A stretch of 64,000 nt of DNA from Mycobacteroides abscessus ATCC 19977 (GTDB lineage: Bacteria; Actinomycetota; Actinomycetes; Mycobacteriales; Mycobacteriaceae). Below, piece by piece: positions 45,501 to 54,079 of this stretch. The stretch covers positions 3,658,001-3,722,000 of the forward strand of contig NC_010397.1 of NCBI RefSeq assembly GCF_000069185.1. The letters run 5' to 3'. The notes under the pieces were generated by a model, which did no database searches, was not told where the DNA came from, and worked only from the letters and a program-made list of their open reading frames with translations. A program made the position numbers and the translations under genes. Positions within the stretch are counted from its first letter, which is position 1. Every line of letters begins with the position of its first letter.

Positions 45501-47084
45501 GCGGCAGTGGAGGACGTGGCGCGTTTACGTGACGCGCTCGGGGTCCCGGTGCCTCCCGGTGTGCCGGCGGCATTCACCGACGCGGCCACCGATCCGTTAG
45601 CAGAACTGCTGAGTCGATACGCCCGAACGCATGGCCCGTTCACCACCGGAGAGGCCGCGCAACGTTTCGGCCTGGGGGTGCGCGTGGCCGCGGACACGCT
45701 CTCGGCAATGGCGGCGCGCGGCCAGCTGGTGCGCGGTGAATTCACCTCTGATGCGACAGATTCCGAGCAGTGGTGCGATGCGGAGGTGCTTCGTATTCTG
45801 CGCAGGCGGTCCCTGGCCGCGCTGCGCGCACAGGTGGAGCCGGTCAGCACCTCGGCGTTCGCGCGGTTCCTGCCCGATTGGCAGTACCTGGATTCGAATC
45901 TGCGGGGCATCGACGGAGTGGCCACCGTGATCGAGCAGCTCGCCGGCGTGCCGATTCCCGCGTCGGCGTGGGAGCCGCTGATCCTGGCACGACGCATCCG
46001 TGACTACTCACCCCAGATGCTCGACGAGCTGCTGGCCTCGGGCGAAGCGGTGTGGTCGGGACAGGGCTCCATCTCGGCACAGGATGGCTGGATCGCGCTG
46101 CACCCGAGTGGCGTTGCGCCCGCCACGCTAGCCGCTGCCGAAACGGTGATACTCGATGACGCCCATCGAGCGATCCTGAACTGCCTCACTGCGGGCGGCG
46201 GGTACTTCTTCCGCCAGTTCGGTTCGGATGCTACGAGAGCAGCGCTATGGGACTTGGTGTGGGCCGGGCAAGTGACCGGAGATACCTTCGCACCGGTGCG
46301 GGCGCTGCTGGGCACCAGCACCACATCGCGCACCGCGCACCGAAACCGGCGAGCACCGAGGCTGCGCGCCTACACCCCGATCACCACCGCGGCGCCCGTT
46401 GATCCCGCAGTCGCCGGACGCTGGTCGATGCTTCCCGAGAGGCTCACCGGCGGTACCGAACGTTCACACATACAGGCCGAGCTGCTGTTGGGCAGATACG
46501 GCGTGGTGACCAAGGGTAGCGTCGTCGCCGAGAGTGTCGCGGGCGGCTTCGCCTGGCTGTACAAGGTTCTTTCGACATTCGAGGACAACGGGCGCTGTCG
46601 CCGCGGCTATTTCGTCGAATCGCTGGGCGGCGCGCAGTTCGCCTCTCCCGCCACCGTCGACAGGCTTCGTGAGTACCTCGATCCCGTTGATGACGCACGC
46701 AAGCCGTATCGGGCAACAGTGCTGGCCGCGACCGATCCGGCCAATCCCTATGGCGCGGCACTGGTGTGGCCGCGGGCGACATCCGAGTCCGGTCACCGTC
46801 CGGGCAGGAAAGCAGGGGCTCTTGCGGTGCTTGTCGACGGCGACCTCGCCCTCTACATCGAGCGGGGCGGTAAGTCGCTGCTGAGCTTCGTGATCGACCC
46901 CACGGTGCTACACGCCGCGGCATTGGGCACCATGGAGTTGGTGCGCGACGGCGGACTCGATGGTCTGGTGATCGAAAGAATCGACGGCAGATCGGTCTTC
47001 GATATCGGCGATTCCGCGGTCGTCGCGGCACTGATGGAGGCCGGATTCGCCCGGACGCCGAGAGGATTAAGGATTCGCCGATGA
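42531..47084 (+). CDS. lhr: Lhr-family DNA helicase
   Basis: A 1517-residue SF2 helicase, full length for long Lhr. Walker A is GSGKT at residues 50-54, DEVH at 176-179, then LGLSATV-type motif III and the C-terminal helicase motifs SSLELGIDMGAVDLVVQVE and QRIGRAGHQ. The large C-terminal half holds the winged-helix and Lhr-core domains plus the HTH_42-like tail. Lhr is a 3'-5' ATP-dependent DNA/RNA:DNA helicase induced by DNA damage in mycobacteria. The stop overlaps a VOC-protein gene by 4 bp. M. tuberculosis has nei next; here it is absent. Confidence 0.97.
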   Translation: MSSEPGPLARFSAPTREWFTESFPTPTRAQSGAWQSIANGDNTLVIAPTGSGKTLAAFLWAIDTLVQEKEAEAAAESRRLRGSRVLYVSPLKALAVDVERNLRAPLAGIARTAARMGLPEPAITIGVRSGDTPAQRRRTLISSPPDILITTPESLYLMLTSAARETLDTVRTVIVDEVHAVAGTKRGAHLALSLERLDERLSQPAQRIGLSATVKPAAEVARFLSGRAPATVVAPASPKTFDLSVVVPVSDMSAPESFPEPEASPDSTRGGATSLWPHVEQRIVDLIEAHRSSIVFANSRRLAERLTARFNEIHAERLGLDLTPMPNPDVPGGPPAHIMGSGQTYGAAPLLARAHHGSVSKEQRADIEDDLKTGRLKCVVATSSLELGIDMGAVDLVVQVEAPPSVASGLQRIGRAGHQVGEVSRGVLFPKHRTDLLGCAVTVRRMLDGDIETLQVPANPLDILAQHTVAACALESMDVEKWFDVVRRSAPFTSLPRSAFDAVLDLLSGKYPSTDFAELRPRVVYDRDEGTLTGRPGAQRLAVTSGGAIPDRGLFTVYMYAGAEGEKPSRVGELDEEMVYESRPGDVISLGATSWRITEITHERVVVVPAFGQPGRLPFWRGDSVGRPAELGIALGQLTGELASARDAEFDKRCAAMGFDDFATGNLRTLLTDQLRSTGAVPTDTTLIVERFRDELGDWRIVLHCPYGLRVNGPLALAISDRLQQRYGVSESPTATDDGIVVRLPDTDDSPPGADLFVFDAAEIESIVTREVGGSALFAARFRECAARALLLPRRTPGRRSPLWQQRQRAAQLLDVARKHSDFPMVLEALRECLQDVYDISTLVRLMSGIEQRRIRIVEVQTDTPSPFAAAQLFSYIGGFMYDEDRPLAERRAAALSLDTNLLAELMGRVELRELLDPAVIDATERQLQHLAEERKARDAEALADLFRLLGPLTAEEIAQRCAGPGAAWLDELVSARRVVGTSYGQRSWWAAVEDVARLRDALGVPVPPGVPAAFTDAATDPLAELLSRYARTHGPFTTGEAAQRFGLGVRVAADTLSAMAARGQLVRGEFTSDATDSEQWCDAEVLRILRRRSLAALRAQVEPVSTSAFARFLPDWQYLDSNLRGIDGVATVIEQLAGVPIPASAWEPLILARRIRDYSPQMLDELLASGEAVWSGQGSISAQDGWIALHPSGVAPATLAAAETVILDDAHRAILNCLTAGGGYFFRQFGSDATRAALWDLVWAGQVTGDTFAPVRALLGTSTTSRTAHRNRRAPRLRAYTPITTAAPVDPAVAGRWSMLPERLTGGTERSHIQAELLLGRYGVVTKGSVVAESVAGGFAWLYKVLSTFEDNGRCRRGYFVESLGGAQFASPATVDRLREYLDPVDDARKPYRATVLAATDPANPYGAALVWPRATSESGHRPGRKAGALAVLVDGDLALYIERGGKSLLSFVIDPTVLHAAALGTMELVRDGGLDGLVIERIDGRSVFDIGDSAVVAALMEAGFARTPRGLRIRR

Positions 47085-47503
47085 ACGGGCCGCGCGAAGA
47101 GCAGACAGCGGCGTTGCAGGTGACCCGCTTCGACCACATCGTGATCAACTGCAGGGATGTCGATATCACCGCGGCCTGGTACGAGCGGGTCCTTGGCATG
47201 TCCCGGGAAACCTTCGGCCCCGCGGCACGTACCGCCCTCACGTTCGGCATGCAAAAGATCAACCTGCGGCCCATCGCGGCAACACAGGACGAGTGGTTCA
47301 CCGGCGTCGCGGCGGCGGCCGGCTCTGACGACCTGTGTTTCATCACCGGTGCCGCACCCGCCCAAGTACGCGCGCATCTCGAGGCGTGCGGAGTCCCGAT
47401 CGAGCAGGGCCCGGTAACCAAGATCGGCGCGCTGGGCGAGATGACCTCTCATTACTGCCGCGATCCCGACGGAAATCTCATCGAGATTGCGGTGTATCCG
47501 TGA
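47081..47503 (+). CDS. VOC-family (glyoxalase/bleomycin-resistance-fold) protein
   Basis: A 140-residue single-module VOC protein. The metal ligands H19 (RFDHIVINC) and E135 (GNLIEIAV) with the mid-strand H in TSHYCRDPDGN are preserved. Family roles range from glyoxalase to dioxygenase; WYERVLGMSRETFGP and AARTALTFG are typical. It is coupled to lhr (ATGA) and to the next gene (GTGA), so it may be expressed with the DNA-repair helicase. Confidence 0.9.
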   Translation: MNGPREEQTAALQVTRFDHIVINCRDVDITAAWYERVLGMSRETFGPAARTALTFGMQKINLRPIAATQDEWFTGVAAAAGSDDLCFITGAAPAQVRAHLEACGVPIEQGPVTKIGALGEMTSHYCRDPDGNLIEIAVYP

Positions 47504-48135
47504 TCAACAACCATTACCACCACCTTGCTTTCGGCCCCGACGCGATCGAGCGGCAACGGGTCAATGGCAGCTACGTCGCCTACGGTACGCATCTGGAGCG
47601 GCCCGACGACGGTCCGGACGAGCTGAGCGCGCGGGAACTACGGATGATCGCCGACGCAACACAGTTCTGTCTAGGCACGGTGACCCCGACAGGCTGGCCG
47701 TACCTGCAATATCGCAGTGGGCCGGCCGGCTTCGTGCGCCACCTCGGCGGCAACACCCTGCGGTTCGTGGACCTGCCGGGCAACAACCAATTCGTGACAC
47801 TGGGGAACCTCTCGACAGACGATCGGCTGGCGATGTTCTTCGTCGACTACCCGCGCAAGCAGCGCCTCAAGGTCTTCGGCCGTGGCAGTGTGCACGAGGG
47901 TGAGCGCCGCGAGATCGAAGTGGGGGTGGAGGCATTTGACTGGAACTGCTCCCGCAGCATCATTCCCCGGTACGACCAGCAGTACCTCAGCGAACTCGGC
48001 AAGGCCTATCAGGACAAAGCCGCCGCCCGCGAGGCCGAGCTCACCGCCGAAATCGAGCGGCTACGGGCACGAGTGGCCGAACTCGAACAACGCGGACCTG
48101 TCACTGCCCTAGCGCCCGGCCGGACTCGTACCTAA
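47500..48135 (+). CDS. Pyridoxamine-5'-phosphate-oxidase-like flavin/F420-binding protein
   Basis: A 211-residue protein from GTG 47500, which overlaps the VOC stop. Split-barrel features are DATQFCLGTVTPTGWPYLQYR, NTLRFVDLPGNNQFVTLGNL and RLAMFFVDYPRKQRLKVFGRG. The last about 45 residues form a charged helix (AAREAELTAEIERLRARVAE), probably a coiled coil. It may bind FMN or F420 and reduce an unknown compound. It overlaps the convergent pseudouridine synthase by 35 bp. Confidence 0.87.
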   Translation: MINNHYHHLAFGPDAIERQRVNGSYVAYGTHLERPDDGPDELSARELRMIADATQFCLGTVTPTGWPYLQYRSGPAGFVRHLGGNTLRFVDLPGNNQFVTLGNLSTDDRLAMFFVDYPRKQRLKVFGRGSVHEGERREIEVGVEAFDWNCSRSIIPRYDQQYLSELGKAYQDKAAAREAELTAEIERLRARVAELEQRGPVTALAPGRTRT

Positions 48136-48994
48136 CGTCCTTGCCATTCAACGGGTCCCGGAACGCCAAGGTGCGCGCCAACAGCTGCAGGGGACGCGTG
48201 AAGTCATCGGGCGGCACCTCGACGACATCCGGATAAAGCGGGTCGTTGAGTATCGGGACACCCATGCTGTTCATGTGCACGCGCAATTGATGTGTTTGGC
48301 CGGTGCTAGGAGTCAGGCGATATCTGCCCACCGCGTGATGGCGGTCCACCAGCTCGACGCGCGTCTCGGCGTTCGCCGGCCCCGGTTCCTCCACTGCCTG
48401 AAGAATGCTGCGCCGCTTGACGATCCTGCTGCGCACCGTCAGCGGCAGGGATAGTCCGGGCTTGACCGGGGCCAACGCCTCATAGATTTTCACGACTTGC
48501 CGCTGCGCGAACAACGAGTGATACGCCGCGCGCGCGTCGCGGCGCACGGTGAACAGCAGCACGCCCGCGGTGAGACGGTCCAGCCGATGCGCGGGTGCCA
48601 GCTCCGGCAGATCCAGCATCTTGCGCAACCGCACCAGCGCCGTCTCGGTCACGTGGCGCCCACGCGGCATGGTGGCAAGAAAATGCGGCTTGTCGACCAC
48701 CAGGACATTCTCGTCCCAATGCAATACATCGATGGCAAAAGGTACGGAAATCTCTTCGGCCGGTTCGCGATACGTGTACACCACCGCACCGGCGGGCAGC
48801 CGGGTGCCGGCGGTGACGCGCATACCCGCGGAATCGACCACCTCGCCGCGGTCCACCTGATCGACGGCGGCCGGACCGAATCGGGCCACCAGCTCGTCAA
48901 CCACTCGTCCGCCGTCGTGAAGCCGTATTCGCACCGGCCCCAAACCGTCTCGCACCGGTAGCGGTGGCTCAGGAGCCCTGCGTCTGGGGCTCAC
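48101..48994 (-). CDS. RluA-family pseudouridine synthase
   Basis: A 297-residue protein from GTG 48994. The catalytic motif is AHRLDRLTAGVLLFT with the nucleophilic Asp; VLVVDKPHFLATMPRGRHV and LTPSTGQTHQLRVHM complete the family pattern. It isomerises uridine in rRNA or tRNA. It begins 5 nt after the glpD2 stop and so may be co-transcribed. Confidence 0.94.
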   Translation of the reverse strand: MSPRRRAPEPPLPVRDGLGPVRIRLHDGGRVVDELVARFGPAAVDQVDRGEVVDSAGMRVTAGTRLPAGAVVYTYREPAEEISVPFAIDVLHWDENVLVVDKPHFLATMPRGRHVTETALVRLRKMLDLPELAPAHRLDRLTAGVLLFTVRRDARAAYHSLFAQRQVVKIYEALAPVKPGLSLPLTVRSRIVKRRSILQAVEEPGPANAETRVELVDRHHAVGRYRLTPSTGQTHQLRVHMNSMGVPILNDPLYPDVVEVPPDDFTRPLQLLARTLAFRDPLNGKDVRYESGRALGQ

Positions 48995-48999
48995 GCGAC

Positions 49000-50781
49000 C
49001 TACTTGGTGGCGGGCGAGAGCACGGTACCTGTTTCGGTCACCGGCTCGACGATGAACGACCGAGCTTCGGGCGCGGCTACTCGCAGCGCGTCCGCCGAGG
49101 CGTCGTCAGGCTGACGCTGTGAGCGCACTTCGGCATCGACCCGCGCCCGATACGTATCCACCTCACGCACGATGTCCTCTGCCGACCACCCCAGCACGGG
49201 TGCCACCAGCTCGGCGACTTCCTGGGCACAATCGACGCCGCGATGCGGGTATTCGATGGCGATACGCATGCGCCTGGCCAGAATGTCCTCCAGGTGCAGA
49301 GCGCCCTCTGCCGCCACCGCATAGCGCGCCTCAACCTTCAAATACATGGGCGCCTTGGTAATCGGTTGCAGCAGGCTGTGGTCCGTGCCCGCACAGGCAA
49401 GCACCTCGCCGATCAACGAACCGTACCGGTCCAGTAGATGCCGCACGCGGTAGGGATGCAGACCGTAGGTCTCCCCCACATGCTCGGTCTGGTTGATCAG
49501 CGCGAAGTATCCGTCGGCACCCAGCAGCGGCACCTTCTCCGTGATGGAGGGAGCCACCCGTGCCGGCACGAATTCGCTTGCCATGTCTACGGCATCGGAC
49601 GCCATCACTCGATACGTGGTGTACTTGCCGCCCGCGATGGCCACCAGGCCAGGAGCCGCCACGGCGACCGCGTGCTCGCGAGACAGCTTGGACGTGTCGT
49701 CGTTCTCGCCCGCCAGCAGTGGCCGCAGCCCTGCGTACACCCCGTCGATATCGTTGTGCGTCAACGGTGTTGCCAGCACGGTGTTCACATGGTCCAGGAT
49801 GTAGTCGATGTCCACCTTGGTGGCAGCGGGATGTGCCAGGTCCAGATTCCACTCGGTGTCGGTGGTTCCGATGATCCAGTGGTTGCCCCACGGAATCACG
49901 AACAGCACGGATTTCTCGGTACGCAGGATGATCGCGACCTCGCTGACGATTCTGTCGCGCGGCACCACGATATGCACGCCCTTGGATGCCGTGACCCGGA
50001 AACGCCCTCGTGTCTTGGACAGCGCCTGGATCTCATCGGTCCATACTCCGGTCGCATTGATGACGACATGCCCGCGAACCTCGGTTTCGGCGCCGCTCTC
50101 CGTATCCCGGACCAGCACACCGGTGACACGGTCACCCTCACGCAGCAGCGAGACCACCTGTGTGGAGGCGCGCACCACCGCGCCATAGTGGGCGGCCGTA
50201 CGTGCCACGGTCATGGTGTGACGGGCGTCGTCGACCACCGTGTCGTAATACCGGATCCCGCCGATGAGTGAATTCCGCTTGAGCCCCGGTGCCAGCCGCA
50301 GCGCGCCCGCACGGGTCAGATGCTTTTGGGCAGGAACAGATTTCGCACCACCCATCTGGTCGTACAGGAAAATACCCGCCGCCACGTACGGCCGCTCCCA
50401 CCACCTGCTGGTCAACGGGAACAGGAACGGCAGCGGCTTGACCAGGTGCGGTGCCAGCGTCGAGAGGGACAGCTCCCGCTCGCGCAACGCCTCCTGCACC
50501 AATCCGAATTCGAGCTGCTCCAGGTAGCGCAGCCCGCCGTGGAACATCTTCGACGAGCGGCTCGAGGTTCCCGACGCAAAGTCGCGAGCCTCTACCAGCG
50601 CGACCTTGAGGCCACGGGTCGCCGCGTCCAGCGCCGAACCGGCACCCACGACACCGCCGCCGATGACGATCACATCGAACTGCTCGGATCCCAGGCGCTC
50701 CCAATTCAGTGAACGAGCTTCGGGCCCAAGAAACGTATATGTGGGTCCACTCGATCCCGACGGGCTGGTTGCGTCACTCAC
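49000..50781 (-). CDS. glpD2: Glycerol-3-phosphate dehydrogenase GlpD2
   Basis: A 593-residue FAD-dependent enzyme. The FAD-binding GGGVVG is at residues 41-46, followed by VALVEARDFASGTSSRSSKM and GGLRYLEQLEFGLVQEAL, with a later HGGLRYL-type motif and GNHWIIGTTDTEWN. It oxidises glycerol-3-phosphate to DHAP at the membrane, feeding electrons to quinone. GTG 50781 starts it. Order lpdA-glpD2 matches Rv3303c-Rv3302c. Confidence 0.95.
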   Translation of the reverse strand: MSDATSPSGSSGPTYTFLGPEARSLNWERLGSEQFDVIVIGGGVVGAGSALDAATRGLKVALVEARDFASGTSSRSSKMFHGGLRYLEQLEFGLVQEALRERELSLSTLAPHLVKPLPFLFPLTSRWWERPYVAAGIFLYDQMGGAKSVPAQKHLTRAGALRLAPGLKRNSLIGGIRYYDTVVDDARHTMTVARTAAHYGAVVRASTQVVSLLREGDRVTGVLVRDTESGAETEVRGHVVINATGVWTDEIQALSKTRGRFRVTASKGVHIVVPRDRIVSEVAIILRTEKSVLFVIPWGNHWIIGTTDTEWNLDLAHPAATKVDIDYILDHVNTVLATPLTHNDIDGVYAGLRPLLAGENDDTSKLSREHAVAVAAPGLVAIAGGKYTTYRVMASDAVDMASEFVPARVAPSITEKVPLLGADGYFALINQTEHVGETYGLHPYRVRHLLDRYGSLIGEVLACAGTDHSLLQPITKAPMYLKVEARYAVAAEGALHLEDILARRMRIAIEYPHRGVDCAQEVAELVAPVLGWSAEDIVREVDTYRARVDAEVRSQRQPDDASADALRVAAPEARSFIVEPVTETGTVLSPATK

Positions 50782-50899
50782 GACTACTCCCTTCCACGCC
50801 CTCTATCGGGGCCCCGGAGTTCCTTCCAGACAGCCACGTTACCGGCCCGGTAGCGCTCCCGTCAGTGATGCACGCCGCTGTGGCGCAAATCGCCGAAGG

Positions 50900-52315
50900 T
50901 CAGTCCAGGTCGTCGTGGGCGATCAGCTGGCGCGCCGCCTCCGTCACCGATCCCGACAAGGACGGATAGACCGACAGGGTCTGCGCGAGGTCATTCACCG
51001 AAAGCAGATTCTGCACCGCGATGGCGATGGGCAGGATCAGCTCGGAGGCATTCGCGGCCACCACCACCCCGCCGATCACCACACCGGTGGCCGGGCGGCA
51101 GAAGATCTTCACGAAACCGCGCCGCAGGCCCGACATCTTGGCCCGCGGGTTGGTGTGCAGCGGAAGAGTGACCGTGCGGGCGGGCACGTCGCCGTTGTCG
51201 ATGGCGGCCTGGGAGACTCCCACGGCGGCGATCTCCGGACGGGTAAATACTGCGGCAGCAACGGTTTTCAACCTAATGGGCTGGACCGCGTCGCCGAGCG
51301 CGTGATACATGGCGATGCGGCCCTGCATGGCAGCGACCGATGCCAGCGGCAGCAGCCCCGTGCAGTCACCCGCGGCGTAGATTCCGGCCACCGAGGTGCG
51401 CGACACCCGATCGACGGTGAGATAACCGCCGGGGCCGAGCGTGATGCCCACCCGCTCCAGGCCCAGGCCCGCGGTGTTCGGAATGGATCCGACCGTCATC
51501 AGCACATGGCTGCCGTCGACCACCCGGCCGTCGGCCATGGAGACCCGCACGCCGGTGTCCGTTCTCGCAACCGAGTCGGCCCGGGCGTTCTTGACGAGCG
51601 TCACACCGCGCTCGGCCAGCGTGTCTTCCAGGACCAGGGCAGCATCCTCGTCCTCGTGCGGCAACACGCGATCGCGGCTGGCCACGACGGTGACCTGAAC
51701 CCCAAGCTCGGTGTAGGCGTGCACGAACTCGGCGCCCGTGACACCCGAGCCCACCACGATGAGATGTTCGGGCAGTTCATCCAGGTCGTAGAGCTGGCGC
51801 CAGGTGAGAATGCGCTCACCATCGGGGCGGGCGTGGGGCAACACACGTGGACTGGCACCTGTGGCGATGAGCACCACATCGGCCTCCAGGATGGTGCTGG
51901 TGCCATCCGGCGCGGTTGCCTTGACCCGGTGAAATGCCATCCCGACCACGTGATCGACCAGTTCCGCGCGCCCGGCGATCAGGTGTACCCCGGCGCTGCG
52001 CAGCCGCTCGGCGATATCCGCGGACTGCTCGGAGGCGAGGCGCTTGACGCGACTGTGGATCTGCGGCAGCGAAATCTTGGCGTGCTCCACATCGATGTCA
52101 AAGCCCAGGTTGGGCGCGCGCCGCAGGTCGGTGCGCACACCCGTCGAGGCGATGAACGTCTTGGACGGCACGCAGTCGAACAGCACGCACGCGCCACCGA
52201 TCCCGTCCGAGTCGATCACCGTCACCTCGGTGGTGCTTCGCTCATGAGCCGCGGCCACGAGTGCCGCCTCGTATCCCGCTGGTCCTCCGCCAATGATCAC
52301 GATGCGCGTAGCCAC
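50900..52315 (-). CDS. lpdA: NAD(P)H quinone reductase LpdA (pyridine nucleotide-disulfide oxidoreductase)
   Basis: A 471-residue flavoprotein. FAD motif IIGGGPAGYEAALVAA (residues 7-22), NAD motif IVVGSGVTGAEFVHAY and the second FAD site GIYAAGDCTG are present. The active-site segment is GACVLFDCVPSKTF with C43 and C48 in CxxxxC spacing. The C-terminal HPTLSE of true lipoamide dehydrogenases is YPSLSG (Y450, G455), so the catalytic His-Glu dyad is missing. It therefore fits LpdA, an NAD(P)H:quinone reductase protecting from oxidative stress. Confidence 0.93.
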   Translation of the reverse strand: MATRIVIIGGGPAGYEAALVAAAHERSTTEVTVIDSDGIGGACVLFDCVPSKTFIASTGVRTDLRRAPNLGFDIDVEHAKISLPQIHSRVKRLASEQSADIAERLRSAGVHLIAGRAELVDHVVGMAFHRVKATAPDGTSTILEADVVLIATGASPRVLPHARPDGERILTWRQLYDLDELPEHLIVVGSGVTGAEFVHAYTELGVQVTVVASRDRVLPHEDEDAALVLEDTLAERGVTLVKNARADSVARTDTGVRVSMADGRVVDGSHVLMTVGSIPNTAGLGLERVGITLGPGGYLTVDRVSRTSVAGIYAAGDCTGLLPLASVAAMQGRIAMYHALGDAVQPIRLKTVAAAVFTRPEIAAVGVSQAAIDNGDVPARTVTLPLHTNPRAKMSGLRRGFVKIFCRPATGVVIGGVVVAANASELILPIAIAVQNLLSVNDLAQTLSVYPSLSGSVTEAARQLIAHDDLD

Positions 52316-52421
52316 GCAAATAACCTACAAGCACTCCCAGGCCCCGGCTCGCCATCCCGAGAGCAGGTTCTTAGCCCGAGTGGCTCATCGCCTCGGATCG
52401 ACGACCACTAGAGTTGCCCCC

Positions 52422-52898
52422 GTGCCGCTCTACGCCGCCTATGGCTCCAACATGCATCCCGAGCAGATGTTGCAGCGCGCGCCGCACTCCCCGATGGCCG
52501 GCACGGGCTGGCTGCACGGCTGGCGGCTGACCTTCGGCGGGGAGGACATCGGCTGGGAGGGTGCATTGGCCACCGTGGTGCAAGACCCCCATTCGAAGGT
52601 CTTCGTGGTGCTCTACGACATGACCAGCGCTGACGAGAAGAACCTCGACCGCTGGGAGGGTTCCGAACTCGGTATCCACACCAAGATTCGTTGCCGGATC
52701 GACCGGGAATCATCCGACACCACCACCGACCCGGTACTTGCCTGGCTGTACGTCGTCAACGCCTACGAGGGTGGCCTGCCGTCCGCCCGGTATCTGGGCG
52801 TAATGGCCGACGCCGCGGAAATCGCAGGCGCCCCAGAGGATTACGTGCACGGATTGCGCACCCGCGCCTCCCGTAATATCGGCCCGGGAACCAGCTAG
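52422..52898 (+). CDS. Gamma-glutamylcyclotransferase-fold protein (Rv3304-like)
   Basis: A 158-residue protein from GTG 52422 (VPLYAAYGSNMHPEQM); YAAYGSN is the GGCT substrate-loop motif. Also VVLYDMTSADEKNLDRWEGSE and LAWLYVVNAYEGGLPSARYLG. The family cyclises or cleaves gamma-glutamyl amines, but many bacterial members are uncharacterised. The stop TAG lies in a CTAG shared with the amiA1 stop. Confidence 0.9.
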   Translation: MPLYAAYGSNMHPEQMLQRAPHSPMAGTGWLHGWRLTFGGEDIGWEGALATVVQDPHSKVFVVLYDMTSADEKNLDRWEGSELGIHTKIRCRIDRESSDTTTDPVLAWLYVVNAYEGGLPSARYLGVMADAAEIAGAPEDYVHGLRTRASRNIGPGTS

Positions 52899-54079
52899 AC
52901 CGGGTTCTGGATCGCGCTCTGCTCGACGAGATTGACCAGTGTCCGCACCCCCACCCCCAGGGCGCGTTCGTCGATATCGAAGTTGGGCTGGTGGATATCG
53001 AGCTGCGGGCCGGATCCCGACCACACCCCCAGCCGCGCCATCGCGCCCGGCACCTCCTCCAGATACCAGGAAAAGTCCTCGCCTCCACCGGACTGCGTGG
53101 TCTCGGCGAGTGCGTCCAGCCCGATGTCCTGAATCGCCCGCACGAAAATATGAGTGGATTCGGCCTCGTTGATGACGGGCGGAACACCACGCCGATAGTT
53201 GAGGGTGTAGTCGATGCGCAGCGGCGCCAGCAGCCCGGCGATCACATCGCGGACAGTGTCCTCCAGCGTGATCCACACATCACGGCTACCGGTACGCACC
53301 GTGCCCGCCAATGAGCCGATCTGCGGAATCGCATTGGCGGCCTGGCCTGCGTTGACCGCACCCCACACCATGACGGTGCCCGCCCTGGGGTCGATCCGGC
53401 GGCTCAACACCCCCGGCAATCCCGTGATGACGGTGCCGAGCCCGTACACCAGGTCGGCTGTCAGATGCGGCCGAGAGGTGTGCCCGCCCGGGGAATGCAG
53501 GGTGATCTCGACGGTGTCCGCGGCCGACGTGATGGCTCCTGCCCGGATCGCCACCTTGCCCACCTCTAGGCGTGGATCACAATGCAAGGCAAAGATTCTC
53601 GTGACGCCCGCCATCGCGCCGGCGGCCACCACGTCGATGGCGCCGCCGGGCATGACCTCTTCGGCGGGCTGGAAGATCAGGCGCACCCCCGACGGCAGCG
53701 ACGGCGCCGAATTGAGCGCCATGGCAGCGCCCAGCAGGATCGCGGTGTGCGCGTCGTGCCCACAGGCATGCGCGACATTCGGCACCGTCGACGAATACGC
53801 CGCACCGGTTCGCTCCTGCATCGGCAGGGCATCCATGTCAGCCCGCAGGGCCACCCGGGGCCCGTCCTCAGGCCCGAAGTCGCAGGTGACACCGGTACCA
53901 CCGGGCAAGACCTTCGGATTGAGACCGGCCTCAGCCAACCGCGCGGCCACATATTCGGTGGTGGCATGCTCCTGGCGCGCCAACTCAGGATGTTCGTGGA
54001 TGTGCCGGCGCCACCGGACCAGCGCGTCGGTGTTCTCGGCGAGCCACTGCTCGGCTACCGCTGACAGGGACTCGCTCAT
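52895..54079 (-). CDS. amiA1: M20D-family amidohydrolase AmiA1
   Basis: A 394-residue M20 amidohydrolase/peptidase. Metal and catalytic elements: RADMDALPMQE, AHACGHDAHTAILLGAA, FQPAEEVMPGGA and GGGEDFSWYLEEVPGAM. The family cleaves amide bonds of N-acyl amino acids or amino-acid conjugates. Overlaps amiB1 by 4 bp on the same strand. Homologue of Rv3305c. Confidence 0.92.
   Translation of the reverse strand: MSESLSAVAEQWLAENTDALVRWRRHIHEHPELARQEHATTEYVAARLAEAGLNPKVLPGGTGVTCDFGPEDGPRVALRADMDALPMQERTGAAYSSTVPNVAHACGHDAHTAILLGAAMALNSAPSLPSGVRLIFQPAEEVMPGGAIDVVAAGAMAGVTRIFALHCDPRLEVGKVAIRAGAITSAADTVEITLHSPGGHTSRPHLTADLVYGLGTVITGLPGVLSRRIDPRAGTVMVWGAVNAGQAANAIPQIGSLAGTVRTGSRDVWITLEDTVRDVIAGLLAPLRIDYTLNYRRGVPPVINEAESTHIFVRAIQDIGLDALAETTQSGGGEDFSWYLEEVPGAMARLGVWSGSGPQLDIHQPNFDIDERALGVGVRTLVNLVEQSAIQNPV

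Noticed and set aside
50606..52411. A 601-codon open frame on the + strand opposite lpdA
   Set aside because: lpdA has complete FAD and NAD motifs on the other strand; the antisense translation shows none.
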